Of a DNA stretch of 64,000 bases, positions 10,616 through 24,100 are shown piece by piece. This DNA comes from Neurospora intermedia (Eukaryota; Ascomycota; Sordariomycetes; Sordariales; Sordariaceae). The stretch is from contig BTPP01000002.1 in the NCBI GenBank assembly GCA_037102815.1, positions 930,001 through 994,000 on the forward strand. Reading direction: 5' to 3'. Every line of letters begins with the position of its first letter. Position 1 is the first letter of the stretch. Below the pieces are notes generated by a model. The model was given only the letters and a program-made list of their open reading frames with translations. It had not been told where the DNA came from and made no database searches. Both the position numbers and the translations under genes were made by a program.

Positions 10616-13600
10616 GCACTACTATTTACGTTATCGCTAAGTCTACTACTTTTAATTAATAGTACTACCCTTTTATTAATACTAATACTATTTTATTACT
10701 ATAACTATCGCGTAATACTAAAAATTATTTAGAATTGTTAATACTTATTAATTTAAAGCCTTCAAACAATTGTACGACTATTTGTACTACTATATAACTG
10801 TCTACACTACTATATAATTGTTTATACAATTGTTAGTAAAGTATATTTAATTGCCCGTTACTTCCTTATTTGCCCGCCCTACCGTAGAAGGTATAATACT
10901 ATTACCAACGACCGCTATTCTAAATTATTCTACTACCTTCTATTTTTTAATACTAATAAAATAATTATAATATTATTCACTCGCTATTAACCCTACTATA
11001 AACCCGACCGTTAGCTAAACCAACGGAAATTTCTAATATTTATTAATTCCCTCCTAGAAGGGTATAAGAAATTAGCTCCCCCCGCCTCTCGATTGTTAAA
11101 CTCTCTCCTCTTTAATATAATACAACTAATATCTTATATTTAAAATTAACCTCAATACTTAATCTCAAATATCTTTCACTTTCGAAATAATCTCAATTTT
11201 AATACTATTCCACAATAGTTTAGGTTTAACTATTCGTCTATCGAAAACCGGCCGCTCTTCTAAATTAATAACGAATTTAAGCTTAACTATTCACCTATTA
11301 ACAATATCGCTTACTTCCCAAAGTAGCTACTCGCTACCAAAACCAAACGCTATACGAACGGTCTAAAACTAGGTTAATCCCCTCCTTTTATCTCCCCTCC
11401 TCCCTTCTACTACTAATATCGCTATAATAAAACGTATTAGTATCTTTTATTATTTAGTAAAACGTGTCGGTTATTAAATAGAGTTAAAGAGGTATATAAA
11501 TACTTATTAAGTATTAAACGACTATCTAGCCGGCTAGTAGTAAGTCCCCCCTCCCTTTCCTCCTTCCTCCCAAATACCTATTTAACTATTTACTAATACT
11601 TAGTTTATACAAATTTACCCGCCTTCTTAATTTTATTAACCTAATATCCTTATACTATTACTTCCTAATATTAATATTAATATTAATATCCGACATTGCT
11701 ACTATCCTACCCCGCGGAGCACCTAATTAATAATACGTAGGCTTTCGGAATGAAATTAGAAGGATAAAGTAATTAACCTTATTTACTTACCCTATCGGCT
11801 CTAATAAAATTATAATAGATCCTTAAAGACAAATTATTAATATAGACTAAGCTAATAACTACGAGAATAATTAGGGCTAGAGTAATAAGATTAACGACTC
11901 CTATCAGAATTAAGACTCGTACTTAAAGTTAGACATTCAATCTTTCAATCTTTCAATCAAATATTCATCCTATTAAATAATTCAATCTTTTAATCTTTCA
12001 ATCTTTTAATCTTTTAATCTTTTAATCTTTCAATTAAGTATTTATCCTATTAAATAATTCAATCATTTAATTAATCAATTAAATATTCATCCAAAATAGA
12101 ATTCAATCCCAGTTAAGAGCCGCCTCCCAGTAACCAAAAGTAGAGTCAAATTCGGTAATACTACGGTTATAGTAAAAAGAAGCTAATATTAGTATTTATT
12201 AATAAGAATAATCTAAACCTTCTTACGGTTATTTGTAACGTTTACCGTAATAAACGTACTCTAATATATTATCTTTCCCCTTTATTATTACCTAGTCTAT
12301 TATCTCCCTTCCTATTAGCCAATTAATTAATCGGTATTATTTATTTAATAGTAAATCCTTTAAAATATATAAATCCTACTAATAGAATCCTAATATACTA
12401 TATCGTCTCACTACCTACGGGTAAATAGGATGCCCAATTGTAAGTAATATTATAATCCGAGCCGCGGGGGGTTGCGGGTACAATTTAGATAATACTAGCT
12501 AGCTAGTTATTAATAATAGGCTATATTTTGAATAACTAACCTTTTACTTCTTTTTAAAATCGATCCTAACGACGTCGAATAATATTGAATTTGTAATCTA
12601 CCGCCAATTCCGATCCCTCCGGTAATCCCTCTACCGGCGATAAACGAAGTCCCGAAGCCGCTTTAATATTATTACCGGAAGATACCCAACCTTATAATAA
12701 GAGACCTGCGCTCTTAGAAGTTATAGAGTATTTTAATAATACCCCCTAGTAATAAGTTTGGGAGAATTTACCCCCTTAGTAAATTTAGTAACTTAAATTT
12801 TAATAACCTATATAGCCTCAATAATTATAATTATAACCCCCAATATTTTAACGTCTCAATCCCTATTAATACCTTAATAGCGAGGATATTAATATTTCTA
12901 TATAAGAATTATTAGACTTTAAGCGGTAGTAGTAATAATAGTAAGGGGAAGTTAGACCTCGTACAATTATACATTAAGAATTTAAGGCTAGGCAATATTA
13001 ATAACTATAATAGCTATAATAAGTACAATATATACAATAAATTCCCTAACCTCCCCTATTACAAATCTAACAACTTTAATATTAATAGATAGTTCAACCC
13101 CAACCGGCTTAGAAAGCTAATCTAAATTTACAACGGCCTATTAACCGTTTAATTCAATCTTTATAACCTCAATAAGTAGATACTCAATTTACTACTACTA
13201 GCAGTTACCGATTTAAAATATATACCCCAAAATACTAGATTATTAAATTTAAGGCTAGCCGTACCGAATAAGATACTTAGTACAAAATAGGTGGCCAATA
13301 TTTACAAGTATATCTTATACTCCTAATACTCCCTTATAAATTATTACTAATACTACTATTAGATAAGATAACGAAGAGACTGTTCGAGCCCGTTACGAGA
13401 GAGACTAAATCCAATATAATTACTGCCTTTAGAAGCGTAATCGGGAATAAAATATTATACCTACTCCTTCAATAGTAATATTAATTGCCTAATAATATCC
13501 TAATTTAAAATTAAGTATTAACCAACTAAAACGATTTATATATTACCGCTATTATATTATACGGCCTATTATAGACTATAATCCAACTACTAGCTCCTAT

Positions 13601-14500
13601 CGACTCTATAATAGTAATAACCAATTTACTTACCCGAATTACTATATTATCCGAACTATTGCAAACCGCAATCCAGCTATAGGCAATTATACTATATATA
13701 ATAATAATTAGCGATTTATTTATCCTAATTATCGATTCTCTCAATATATCAACGAGCGCAATCCCGTTACCGGCAATTATATATTTTATTAATTATCTAC
13801 GCAATATAACTTTAATTCTTAATATAAAATCTATTGTATTTATAATAATATAACCGACTGTTTGGATTATATAATTTATAATTTTTTAGAGCGGGATTAT
13901 TATTTATTATACTTAGGAAGAATTAGAGATAATAACCGGCCAACTATACTAAGCCCACCTAGTCCTAATCCCCTAACGTAGTCTACTAATAATAATAATA
14001 CCAATACTTAACCTAATAAAGAAATACCCTACTTCTTCTACCCAATATATAGACTAATACGGCGCCCTATTAATAAAGATCTAATTACTAGATTTTGCAT
14101 AATATACGTACATGCCAGCCCCTATTATAATATCTAAGAAGAAAACAAAGTCTATATAAATTACTACTAAAATTTTCCCCGCAGTTATTTCTTTAATAAA
14201 TACGGTATTAAATACAATTATTACTAAAACTATTAGGCACCACTCAATAAAAATAAAGATAGTAATAATTATAATAACTCTTACTATTTTAATAACGACT
14301 AGAATAATAACGACCCGTTCTAAGTCAGACCCCGATTATAAATATATAACAATCCTTTTAATAGTCCTAACGTTACTTTTAATATTAATAATTTCGTTTA
14401 AGATTATAGCCTTCTAGAAATTCAATCCTAATCCTAACCTTCCTAACTACGAAGGAAAGGTTAACGTAGTCCCGGACGCCCTAAACTACCCCCGGGCTTA
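10616..14500 (+). other. Helitron 5' region without assigned function
   Basis: This is AT-rich, RIP-mutated sequence. It may contain the poorly conserved N-terminal part of the Rep/helicase gene, as the frame used downstream can be followed upstream only uncertainly. Fragments rich in Asn and Tyr codons appear around 12450-14400. I recognise no domain. Short open frames on the minus strand here, such as 13526-13744, are by-products of the base bias. Confidence 0.35.
11936..12092 (+). repeat. TTCAATCT-type minisatellite
   Basis: Octamer-like units (TTCAATCT, TTTAATCT and variants) are repeated about 15 times. They are interleaved with two copies of a longer unit containing TATTCATCCTATTAAATAAT. 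The field is inside the Helitron, upstream of the recognisable coding region. Confidence 0.8.
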
Positions 14501-14559
14501 CAACTAGCCGGGCTTCGATTTTTAAGTTTATCCGGCATTGAATTTAAGCGGGACCCGGT

Positions 14560-17500
14560 CTTTACCGGTAATATAAATATACGAGCAATCCTAGATTCCT
14601 ATTATAAATAGTTTTATAATTATTAAATTATATTGGATATAGAAATTATAGAGGAGTGCACTTAATATAAAGAAAAGTAGTTCTAATTGAGGGTAGATAA
14701 TAATAGTATCTATAAGCAATATTATTATACTAATATAGACTTGCGGCCGGGCGAGCCGTTCAAATACTCTACGGCTAATAATATAGACTTTGGTACCTTC
14801 GGTCCTAATATTAATAAATATTAGCTACTACCTTTTAATCTAGTAGAAGAGATATTTATTATACGAATTTATATTTATATTAATATTTATACCTTTAGCT
14901 ACTAATAATGAAAGTATAGGGGTTATTATATTAATTTCCTATAGGATATATCCTATATCTACCGTTAATTGCCTAAATTACTATAAAAAATCGATATTAT
15001 TTTACTATAGCTATAAAATACTTAGAACTACTCCAACCTTAATTATATACGCAAGGAATTTAAGGTCAACCGCTATAAAATTAATATATAGCTTCGGTTT
15101 TTAAAAAACAACTACCCTAGTTATAAAAATATTAAAATTATATAAGAGCGGCTCGATACTTTATTAGAAGACGGAAATATAATAGACGACGTGGCTAATA
15201 TTCCGGTAGATGACATTATTATTAAGGATCTTGATATATTACAAAAGGAGAAATTAGAAAAAATCCTAAAGGAAGCCGATAAAATAGAAGTTAGTGCAGC
15301 CCCTAATATACTAGGTAGTATTCTTAGAGATATCGACTAACTTAGAGTATAACTTTGTAGTAATTATATACTAGATCCTAACTTTCTACTAGTTTAGTTT
15401 GGAGACGCCCCGGACAATTAATAACCAGGTTAAGTATTATAACTAAGTTAAGTACTACAACCTATAGGCTAATAAGAAGAACTTGTAGGTTAGTAATAAG
15501 AACCTATAGGTTAATAATAAGAACCTATAGGTCAATAATTAGAACCTCCAGGTCCGGTTCCTGCTCCGGTTCTAAATCCCAACCCAGATCCCAACCCGGC
15601 TCCCAACCCGGCTCCCCCGCCCAGACGTTACTATATCCAATAAGGCCCCCTTCGTAACTAACCCATTAACGAATTCCGGCGTAATTAAGTATTACTATCT
15701 TAGGTATTTCTAAGCCTCTACCTACGTAGTCGAACTAAATACTTTACCCCACGTATTAGGAAGGTTAAATACAATATATATATTCGATATACAATACACT
15801 AGTACAATAGTAGATTTATATAGTATAAAAGGTTTCGTTACGTTGCTTTTAATTCCTTAATATATAGCCAAGTGTATAGTAAAAGTGCTTTCTATATTCG
15901 AAATGCTAGGTTCAATCCCGAGAACTTTACTAACCAACAACAATTTGAAGAACACTTTAAAACTCGCTCGGATAAAGTATAAAGTCTTCTTAATTCAATT
16001 ATTCGGTTCTTAAATACTATTAGGGGTACGAGGTTATACTAGATTTAGAAATCCTACGAATTGGCTACCTATGTCAATTTTCTAAGTATATTAGCAATAT
16101 TCTTAACTTTTAATATTGTTGATTTATATTGGGAAAGCCTAGTAAAGTATATACCTAATTATAATTAATAGTTGGCCGCTAACGACGATGATCGCCGTTA
16201 TATATTAAAGAATAATATTCTTAATAACCCCTATATTACTACCTACTATTTTATTAGGAGGTTTAAATTATTTAAGGAGTATATATTGATGCCAAAGTTT
16301 AAGTTCGATAATTTCTAGTGGCGGCTGGAATTCTAGGCTCGAGGAACTAGCTATACCTATAGTATATACTAGGTAGATGATATTAATGCCCCTAATTTAA
16401 GAAACCTAGAAATCCGCCGGCTCTTTATTAAAATATAGGGGTTACATCTTATAATATAGAATCTAATATTCGATAATATTAAATAGCTACTTAAAGTTCA
16501 ATTCAGTAAGGATAAGGATCCAGAAGGTCTACCTCCTGGTACTATTGGCAATCAATATAATATCCCGAATTAACTAGTCCCTATTAGCCGTCTTCCAGCC
16601 TATTATAATAAACGTAGTAATATCTTAAATAGAAGGATAGATAAAATTAAGCCTATATTTTAAGAGCTATTAAATATAATTAACCGTATGCAAAAACATA
16701 TGTATAGTGATGGTTATTACCTCCGAGTCCGCCGTTAAGTCCGAACCCTTCCCGGAGACCGGTAAATCCCAGACTTCGAACTCCCAGTACCTAAGTAGAA
16801 GGTTTACTACTTTCACTTTACTAAGAAGCTATATAAATACCCCCTCCTTACTATACGTATTAACCCTGGATTTTGGCTTTTCGACGGCCGTAGAAATAAT
16901 AGTATTCTTAATTAATACAACCCCCTTATTATACTAGGCTGGATAGCTAATACGGATGTTTAGCTATATACTAATATAAATACTATACTTAATTACGTAG
17001 TAAAATACGTTTCGAAAGCTAAAAAGCGGATAAAGTCTTATAATAAGATTACTACGGAGATTATCCCTCAAATTACAACTAGAAATCTAGTTAAATAGTT
17101 TATAGCTAAATTTATAAATAAATTTATTATTAAATAGGACTAATCTACTTAAGAAATCTACTATTTACTACTCAACCTTCCTCTATATAAAAGTTCTCGT
17201 ATAGTTATAACGGTAAATTATTAGTATTGCAATAACCGAGGTACTATTATCCCCAATCCCGAGGTAGATATATAGCCTGATTTTAGAAGAGAGGTATTAG
17301 AAGCCGCTAATAGTAATAATAATAATAATAGTATTATTAATATTTATATTAATACTGCTAACGAAGCTCGGTAAACCCGATTAATCTACTAAAAGTATAT
17401 AAATTATAAAGAGCGCCATTCTTACGTATTTTACTTTAAATTTATTACTAAATTCGACTATACTAACTCGCGCCCTAAACCCCTAATAGACCGTGCTAAA

Positions 17501-19960
17501 TAGAGGGTTATTAATTACTTCCTTATATATAAGTAGAATAATGAATATAGCTACTGCAATTTTAAACGAATTAAATTAATATTATATCACCCTTATCGAC
17601 GATCTAATAACCTTTACGTTATTAATAACGTTTAATATAATAACCTAAATAACGCTTATATAATATATATTGAAATGTATATTAACGAACTCGAGTACCC
17701 CGAAGACTACTATAATAAACTTCTAAATTTTAAGCTAAAAGAAGAATTTGAGCCCTCTAGTTAGGAAGAGGAACCGGATGAGCCTAATTGGGAAGATATT
17801 ACTAGAAATAACCCCTATTATATTAATAATAACAATAATTTTAAAAGCGAGGTTCTTAGCCGCTATAATATTAATTTTAATTATAATTAGTATAATAACT
17901 ATACTAAGTTCTAAGAATTCTTATTTTTAGTTGCCGACTATTAGAAATTTCGCCGCAATACTTTTAATTTACTAAATCCCAAGCCTATTACTTAATATAT
18001 ATATAATAACCTTAATGCCGAATAACGTATAGTATTTAATTAATTTATTAACTACTATTAAACGATATTTAACGGCTAAGGTCTAAATTAGCTACTTCTT
18101 CAAATTAACGGCCATAGTAGTACTAGGAAATTTCACTTTATTTAATTACTATCTTATAAACTTACTGAAATAGCTTTAATATATAACCTTTTAATTCCTA
18201 TTATTCGTACTACTCCTACTAGTATTACTACCAATAATATCAACGGCTATACCCTCTATTCTCTTCTATAATTTCCTTTTAATAATAGTAGTTTAACTAA
18301 TTTATAGGGTACTAGCTTAACTAATATCCAAAATAAGCTTAAACCTTACAAATATTTTATTATTAATAAAAAGTCTATACTAGGTATACGTACATTATAT
18401 TATATTAATAGTCGCCTTCGTTAGGCATTTATTAAAAACCAGAGCAAAATGTTTAGTAGTGCCAATATCCTTCTATTAGGAGATTTCTTCCAATTAGTAC
18501 CTATTGGGCAAAAGGCACTCTTTTACTAAGAACCCCTTAAATTCGCTAATAATCCTAATACCCCCCTTAAGATTATTAGTAATAATAATAATATAGACTA
18601 CCTTCCTAATAAAATAGAAGAATAACGAAGAAAGCAATTAGTAGGGAAATTAAACTATATTTAACGTAGTAGCCGAACTTATTACTTTAACTTTAATTAG
18701 AGTATTAAATTTAAGCAAATCCTTTATTAATAAAATACTAAGTAAAAAGACTTCCGTATAGCCTTAGAAGGATTACAAAATAATAACCCTACTATTCGGG
18801 ACTGGTAGGTATTATTTAACCGTATTAAATTTAAATTATCTATACCCAATCAAGCCGAATTCAATAATACTCTCCGAATCTACCCAACTAATACTATAAT
18901 TAATAAATATAACCTTAGGCATTTAAAAGAGCTCTAAAGTCCAACTTTTACCATTAAAGCCACTAATAAATTAAATAGCGCTAAAGATGTTAAGTATACT
19001 AATACTAGCAATTTATATAGTAAATTTATTTACATTAAGGGTAATAGAGTTATATTTACCGAGAATCTCTAAATTAAAATTAACCTTATTAATAGCTCGA
19101 TTAGTACGGTTATTAATATTATATAGGATGGTAACCAATTGTATAATATACACCCTAAAGTTAGCGACTCCCCCTTTGTTATTATAGTATACTTTAACTA
19201 CTACCGAGGATCTAATTATTTTAAAGACTTAAATTACCCCGATATTTAAGATTTAGCGTATACTATACCGATATTCCGGTCTATTCGAAAATTCTTAAAA
19301 GGATTTCGTATTTATAGGCGAACCTAATTCCTTTTAACTATTATATATACTATTACTATATATAAAACGCAAGGCCAAATATTAGATAAGGTCGTTTATA
19401 ATATTTCGAAGAAGGACTTTATAATTAGGCTCTTATATATAACTGTCTCTCGTATACGTACTATTAATAGTATTATATTTAACGAGAATTTTAATATAGA
19501 TACTTTACGGTCTAAAAATACTAAGACCTATACCTATCGAACTATAAATATTACTAAACGTATATTATAGTAATTATAGCTAGGTTACCCTCTCCCGCTA
19601 CATTATATATATAGTAACAACCTCGGCTATCCTCTAGCTTCTAACCGGGTACTCTAATTACCCCCGGGTCCGGGTAATATTTATAATAATAGTAATAATA
19701 ATAATAATACTAATAACGGCCGGCCGCCCTATAGAAGAGGAGTATGTAGTAGACCCCGTAGTAGACCCTACGGTAGACCGCCCGGTAGTAGAATTAGTAG
19801 TATACCGGGTAGAGCTAGCTTAAAGGCTAGATTAAGGATTGGCTTAAGGGCTAGTAGTATAATTCCCTCTAATAGAGCTAATTCAAGAGGAAGGCCCCGT
19901 AGAAGACCTTGTAAGAATATTAGTACTAATAATAGACTGCTGCGGTTAAGAGGAGGATAG
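14560..19960 (+). pseudogene. Helitron Rep/helicase protein, RIP-decayed
   Basis: Rep catalyses single-strand nicking and joining, and the Pif1-type helicase unwinds DNA, for rolling-circle transposition. All recognisable parts lie in one and the same frame over 5.4 kb. First comes a Cys-rich segment near 14650 (several Cys now Tyr). Then comes a Helitron N-terminal domain at 14850-15000 that includes VEEIF and YRGYYINFLQD. A Gln/Pro-rich linker follows at 15400-15620, then the Rep domain with IRGTRLY at 16019 and the HUH region at 16320-16390 (LEF.ARGT, with the His positions now Tyr). The helicase has a degraded Walker A near 18107 (INGHSSTRK), LLLGDFFQLVPIGQKALF from 18470, and TVSRIRTINSIIF from 19442. 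A basic tail ends at 19960. I see stops of the CAG/CAA/TGG-to-TAG/TAA kind but no frame shift between these motifs. The true start is uncertain and could lie further upstream. Confidence 0.86.
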
Positions 19961-20453
19961 ATTGGTAAAAGTAGGATAGATTAGTAAGAGCGATATAAAT
20001 AAGTAAGAACGATATAAATAAGCAATTATTATTATAGTAAGTAAATATAATAATAAATAGGTCTTTATAATTCTAAATCTCTCTCTCTCTCTCTCTCTCC
20101 TTTTTATTACTTTTATCAACTACTAATTACCAACCCCCAACGCTACTATATTAATCATCTTCGAAGATAATAATTTTAAATTCGAGTAGCGCCTTAATAA
20201 TATATTAAAAGAAGAAGAAGAGCGCCGTAACTTATTCGCTATTAAATGCTAACGTACTACTATTGGAGGTTAGGTTAGCACTAAAATAATATTGCCAACT
20301 AAAGATAACCTTCTATATAAGAAGAAAAAAAAGACTATAGCTACCCCTAGCCTTTATTTTCCTATTTATTTAAAGCAATACGTTACCCTTATTATTAATT
20401 ATAATTTAGATTATTCTAATTTGGGATTTAAGTAGCTAATTCTCAATACTGGC

Positions 20454-20455
<2 letters not shown>

Positions 20456-20492
<37 letters not shown>
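20456..20492 (+). repeat. A37 homopolymer in the Helitron
   Basis: An uninterrupted run of 37 A directly precedes the Gypsy-derived fragment. The Gypsy sequence at the matching point has only a short A-run, so the tract expanded after capture or arose at the capture junction. Confidence 0.85.
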
Positions 20493-20494
<2 letters not shown>

Positions 20495-20873
20495 AAGGAG
20501 TTTAGTTCGACTTATTCCGCGCACCCTAGTCGAATACCTTATAGTATACCCTTTTTCAAAGCAACCGTCAACGGTACTAAGAAATAGTACGTTTTATAGC
20601 GGTCTTATATCTCCTATTCCCTAGAATAGCCCTACGCAATAATATTAAAATTTAAAAATAAGAAGGATTTGAAACGTTAATAATAGTATATTAATATTTA
20701 AAAGTTATTAATAGTATATAAACGAAAAACTAGTTACTAGTAGGGAGTTAAATGCGAGAGCTCTTTAGAACTTATATTAATAGCGGCTACGGGCGTCCTA
20801 CGTAAACCGCTATACTACGGGCGTCCCTATAGTACCCTGGGGGGGGCTAGTAATAGTAAGGTAGTTGGAAGTA
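20493..20873 (+). repeat. Gypsy 3'-region fragment inside the Helitron
   Basis: This stretch is the reverse complement of Gypsy A 6130-6485 and of Gypsy B about 26391-26757, the untranslated region between the end of pol and the 3' LTR. Shared words include ACGGGCGTCC and GAAAGGAGTTTA. It lies in the Gypsy sense direction relative to the Helitron plus strand. The most likely cause is capture of LTR-element DNA by the Helitron before it inserted into A. It is RIP-mutated. Confidence 0.75.
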
Positions 20874-21096
20874 GACTATATTGCTTGATTGGAGCGTTCT
20901 AGAGACTATTTGTTAATTTATAGGCAAAATAATAGAAAAATTCGTAGAAGGGGTTAGATCTAGTAATGTTTTGGCTGGTGTTATGCTCCTAAGTACGAAT
21001 TCGAGATGCCAAGAACCTTCCCGTGCTTCCCGTCTTAGCAAATGGATTTGATTGGGTGTATTCAAATGTGGATTTACATGGGCGTTTCTCTATCTT

Positions 21097-21123
21097 CCTT
21101 GGCCACATAGGCTCCGGCCAAGG
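21097..21123 (+). other. 3' terminal hairpin of the 11-kb Helitron
   Basis: An 8-bp perfect stem (CCTTGGCC and GGCCAAGG) has an 11-nt loop and lies 12 bp before the terminus. The layout matches the small Helitron's hairpin although the stem sequence differs. Confidence 0.87.
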
Positions 21124-24100
21124 AAAATGTATTTTATTTATTAATATTGATTTGTAAATTTGTATTAATTAATTATTAGAATACTTTGCGGATATATTGT
21201 ATATAGTCTTTATATATTTCCGAGAAAATAAGGATATTATTGAGGTATATTGTAGTATAAATATTAAGGATATTATATAATATATTATTTATAAAGTTCT
21301 AAAAAGACGCTAGTATTCTTAATAATTTAAAAGGGTATACGAATAACTTATAGAGACTAAATTATATAATAAAAATTATTAATTGCTTATATCCTTCGGC
21401 TATACGTAATTAGTTAAACGCTATAATAATATTTACTTTCGTAAACTATTGGGCTTTGTAAATAACGTTTAGCGTTTTTTTAATTAGTAGGAGTAGGTAT
21501 TTATTCTTTAGAAAAATATTATTAATACTTCTATAATTAATATAAATCTTTACGCCTCCCTTTAGTTTTCTTATTAATAAGATTGGAGAGGCTATATTTA
21601 AGGTTGATAGACGGATAAATCCCTTTACTAAATTATTGTCTAACTATTATTTTATAACTTTTAATTTTTAGGGGGATATCGGTTTTACTCTTAAGTACGG
21701 TAGTAAATCTACCCCTAATTTCAATTCGATTTTATAGTTATATAAATAGTATTTTGAAATTATTTTAATATTTATTAGATTTATAATATAAGATAAATCT
21801 TTATACTTATTTAAGAAATGAGCCTTTATTTATTCCGGGGTATACTTTAGTTTTATTAATTTGTCTATAAATTTTTATATATCTTCTTTTAAAATACTAT
21901 AAATTTTATCGGTCTTGGTTAATACTGTAGGCGTTTTCTCTTGCCCGGAGGATTTTAATTCTAATTTGTAAATTCGGTTAATAAAGTTTCGGATTGCCTC
22001 GCCTAATTAGAGGGACTATTCGTCGATATTCTCGCTAGTTACCTCCTTCTTATATAGGTCGATAAAATTATAGATTTTAGTATTTTTAAAGTAAAGTTTA
22101 TAAAGTTCGTTTTTCCCTTATATTATTTCCTTTTAAACGTTCTCCGATAGTATTAATATTAATATAGCCTTTTTCTTATTTTTTTAAGCCTCTTTAAATT
22201 CCGCCCAAATAATGAAATTAAATTAAACCCCTTTTAACCTTATATTTAATATAAAAGTTCTTATATTAATGAATTTGAAATTTGAGAGGTCTAATCCTAC
22301 TATATTAATTATTAGTTCAAACGGTCGAAATATAATACGTTTAACCCTTTCTAGCTTTAGTAGGGTCTAAATTCTATATCCGCTAATAATTCTTATTTAA
22401 ATTCTAATTTTTTTTATAGTTAGTTTCCTTTCTGGGCCGAATAGTTCCTTAAAGGTATTTACGTAGGCTAGCGGAGACGGAGGTTCTATTATTATTACTT
22501 AGTTACCTTTAAGTACCTTTATAATATTAGTAGTTTAATTAGGGAAATCTTCTTTAGGTTTATTCTCTAAGTTGTCTTCTAGTTCGTCCTTAGAGTCCTC
22601 CTCCGGCTCGTTTTCGGAGTTATTGTAAGAGTCTTCTATTTCTTAGGTTTCCCTTAGGATTATTATTACTTTTAAAGGCTAGTTTATATACGTCCCTATA
22701 TACCTAATATTCTAAATAATTTTGTTAGTTATTTAATCGATATTTGGGTTATAGAATTATAATTATAATTAATCTAAGATAATGAAGTAATTTATTATTA
22801 AATTAACTATAAAGAATTGAATAATTTCTTTATATTCGTTAATACGTATAATTGTTTTAATATATTAGTCTACCTATTCTTTAAAAGCGCTATTTATTAA
22901 ATATAGTAGTTTTAGTATTTCTAATATTTTAAATTTAAGATAAGCCCTTTTAGTAAATAATCGGTCGATAAACGCTTTCCTTAAGTATTTAAAATTAATT
23001 AGGGATACGTATTATATTTCTTCATTGCGTTAGGAATACGAAAAATACGTAGAAAAAAGGGTTGTATTTTATTTATAGAGTTCTAAACTATTTAATTTAA
23101 ATAATTCTATTCTTTAATAATTAAGAATACGGACGTTAAATCCGTTCGCCTCCTTCCTCCTTCTTTATATCCTTAGATACCCCGGGGTACGATTTAGCCC
23201 TAGGGTTCGCTATTTTCCTATTGAGCGGGAATTGCGGCCGCGGTAGTAGTTAGAATTGCGGTTGGGGCTGCTGGGACTGCTGGAGCCGGGTTAGTTATAT
23301 TTATTATAGTATAGTTTATAATAAATATACTAGCATTAGATTTTTAACGTATTATAATACTTAGGCTTAGGCGGTTAATTTATTTGCTTTAAGTACTATA
23401 GTTAATATTATTTTTATAATCCTTAACTAAATATTTTCCTTTATTATAATTTATATAATAACCCTTATTATAGCGTTCTTAAAAAACGTCCCTATAAATC
23501 TCTATAAGTTTTGTACAATCGATATCTATAGAGTTAGGGTCCTTCTATTTATTATTATTATAGCCGCCGTTACTTCTATTACTATTACTATTACTATTAT
23601 TATTATTATTATTACTATTAATAGTAGTTTAAATAGTATTATTATAGAACGATACCCTAACGTACGCTTTTGTAATACTACGAAATAAAATTAACTAACC
23701 CTTCTAATTATTATACTCCGGCTAGACGGAGTAATATAAAACTAAATTAATTAAAAATTTAAATACCTTTTATTATAGGAGGCGGACCTTTATAATTATA
23801 TTGTAATTGTACCGGTCTACTAATAAAACGAATTTAACTTTAAAGTCTTCGTAGTTAAAATATTTTCCGGTTTATTTGAGGTTTAATAGTTCCTTCTCTA
23901 CAATAGCGATTAGGTCCCCCTACTTATAGCGTTCGTTTAAATATACTAGAAATTCCTCGCCCGTCTTCTATTTCTAATAGATTGAATGATACGGGTTATT
24001 TAAAATAAATTAATAGTATTCGTTAATACTAATTTTAATTTCGCTATTAAAGTAAATTATAGTATAAAAAAGTTTAGATAATTCGTTAAAGAATTTATAT

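Larger units (their letters stand above)
10034..21135 (+). mobile_element. Autonomous-type Helentron (Helitron2), 11.1 kb
   Basis: The boundaries come from comparison with copy B near 29412: A's sequence stops at 10033 and resumes at 21136. The 5' end is TGAAACGCCTATGC. Near the 3' end ATGGGCGTTTC (21078-21088) is its inverted copy (10 of 11, the mismatch being a RIP-type change). A hairpin follows (CCTTGGCC/GGCCAAGG, 21097-21123), then the terminus TGTATTTT. The element carries one long plus-strand Rep/helicase frame, a tandem repeat field, a fragment matching the Gypsy 3' region, and an A37 tract. Coding parts are strongly RIP-mutated; the last 250 bp are not. It is now inactive. Confidence 0.9.

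Noticed and set aside
11936-12092. CRISPR-like array
   Set aside because: The units are about 8 bp with no spacers; this is a minisatellite, and the window is fungal.
13526-13744. Minus-strand hydrophobic frame
   Set aside because: The Ile/Tyr/Ser-rich composition is a by-product of AT-shifted DNA opposite the Helitron gene.
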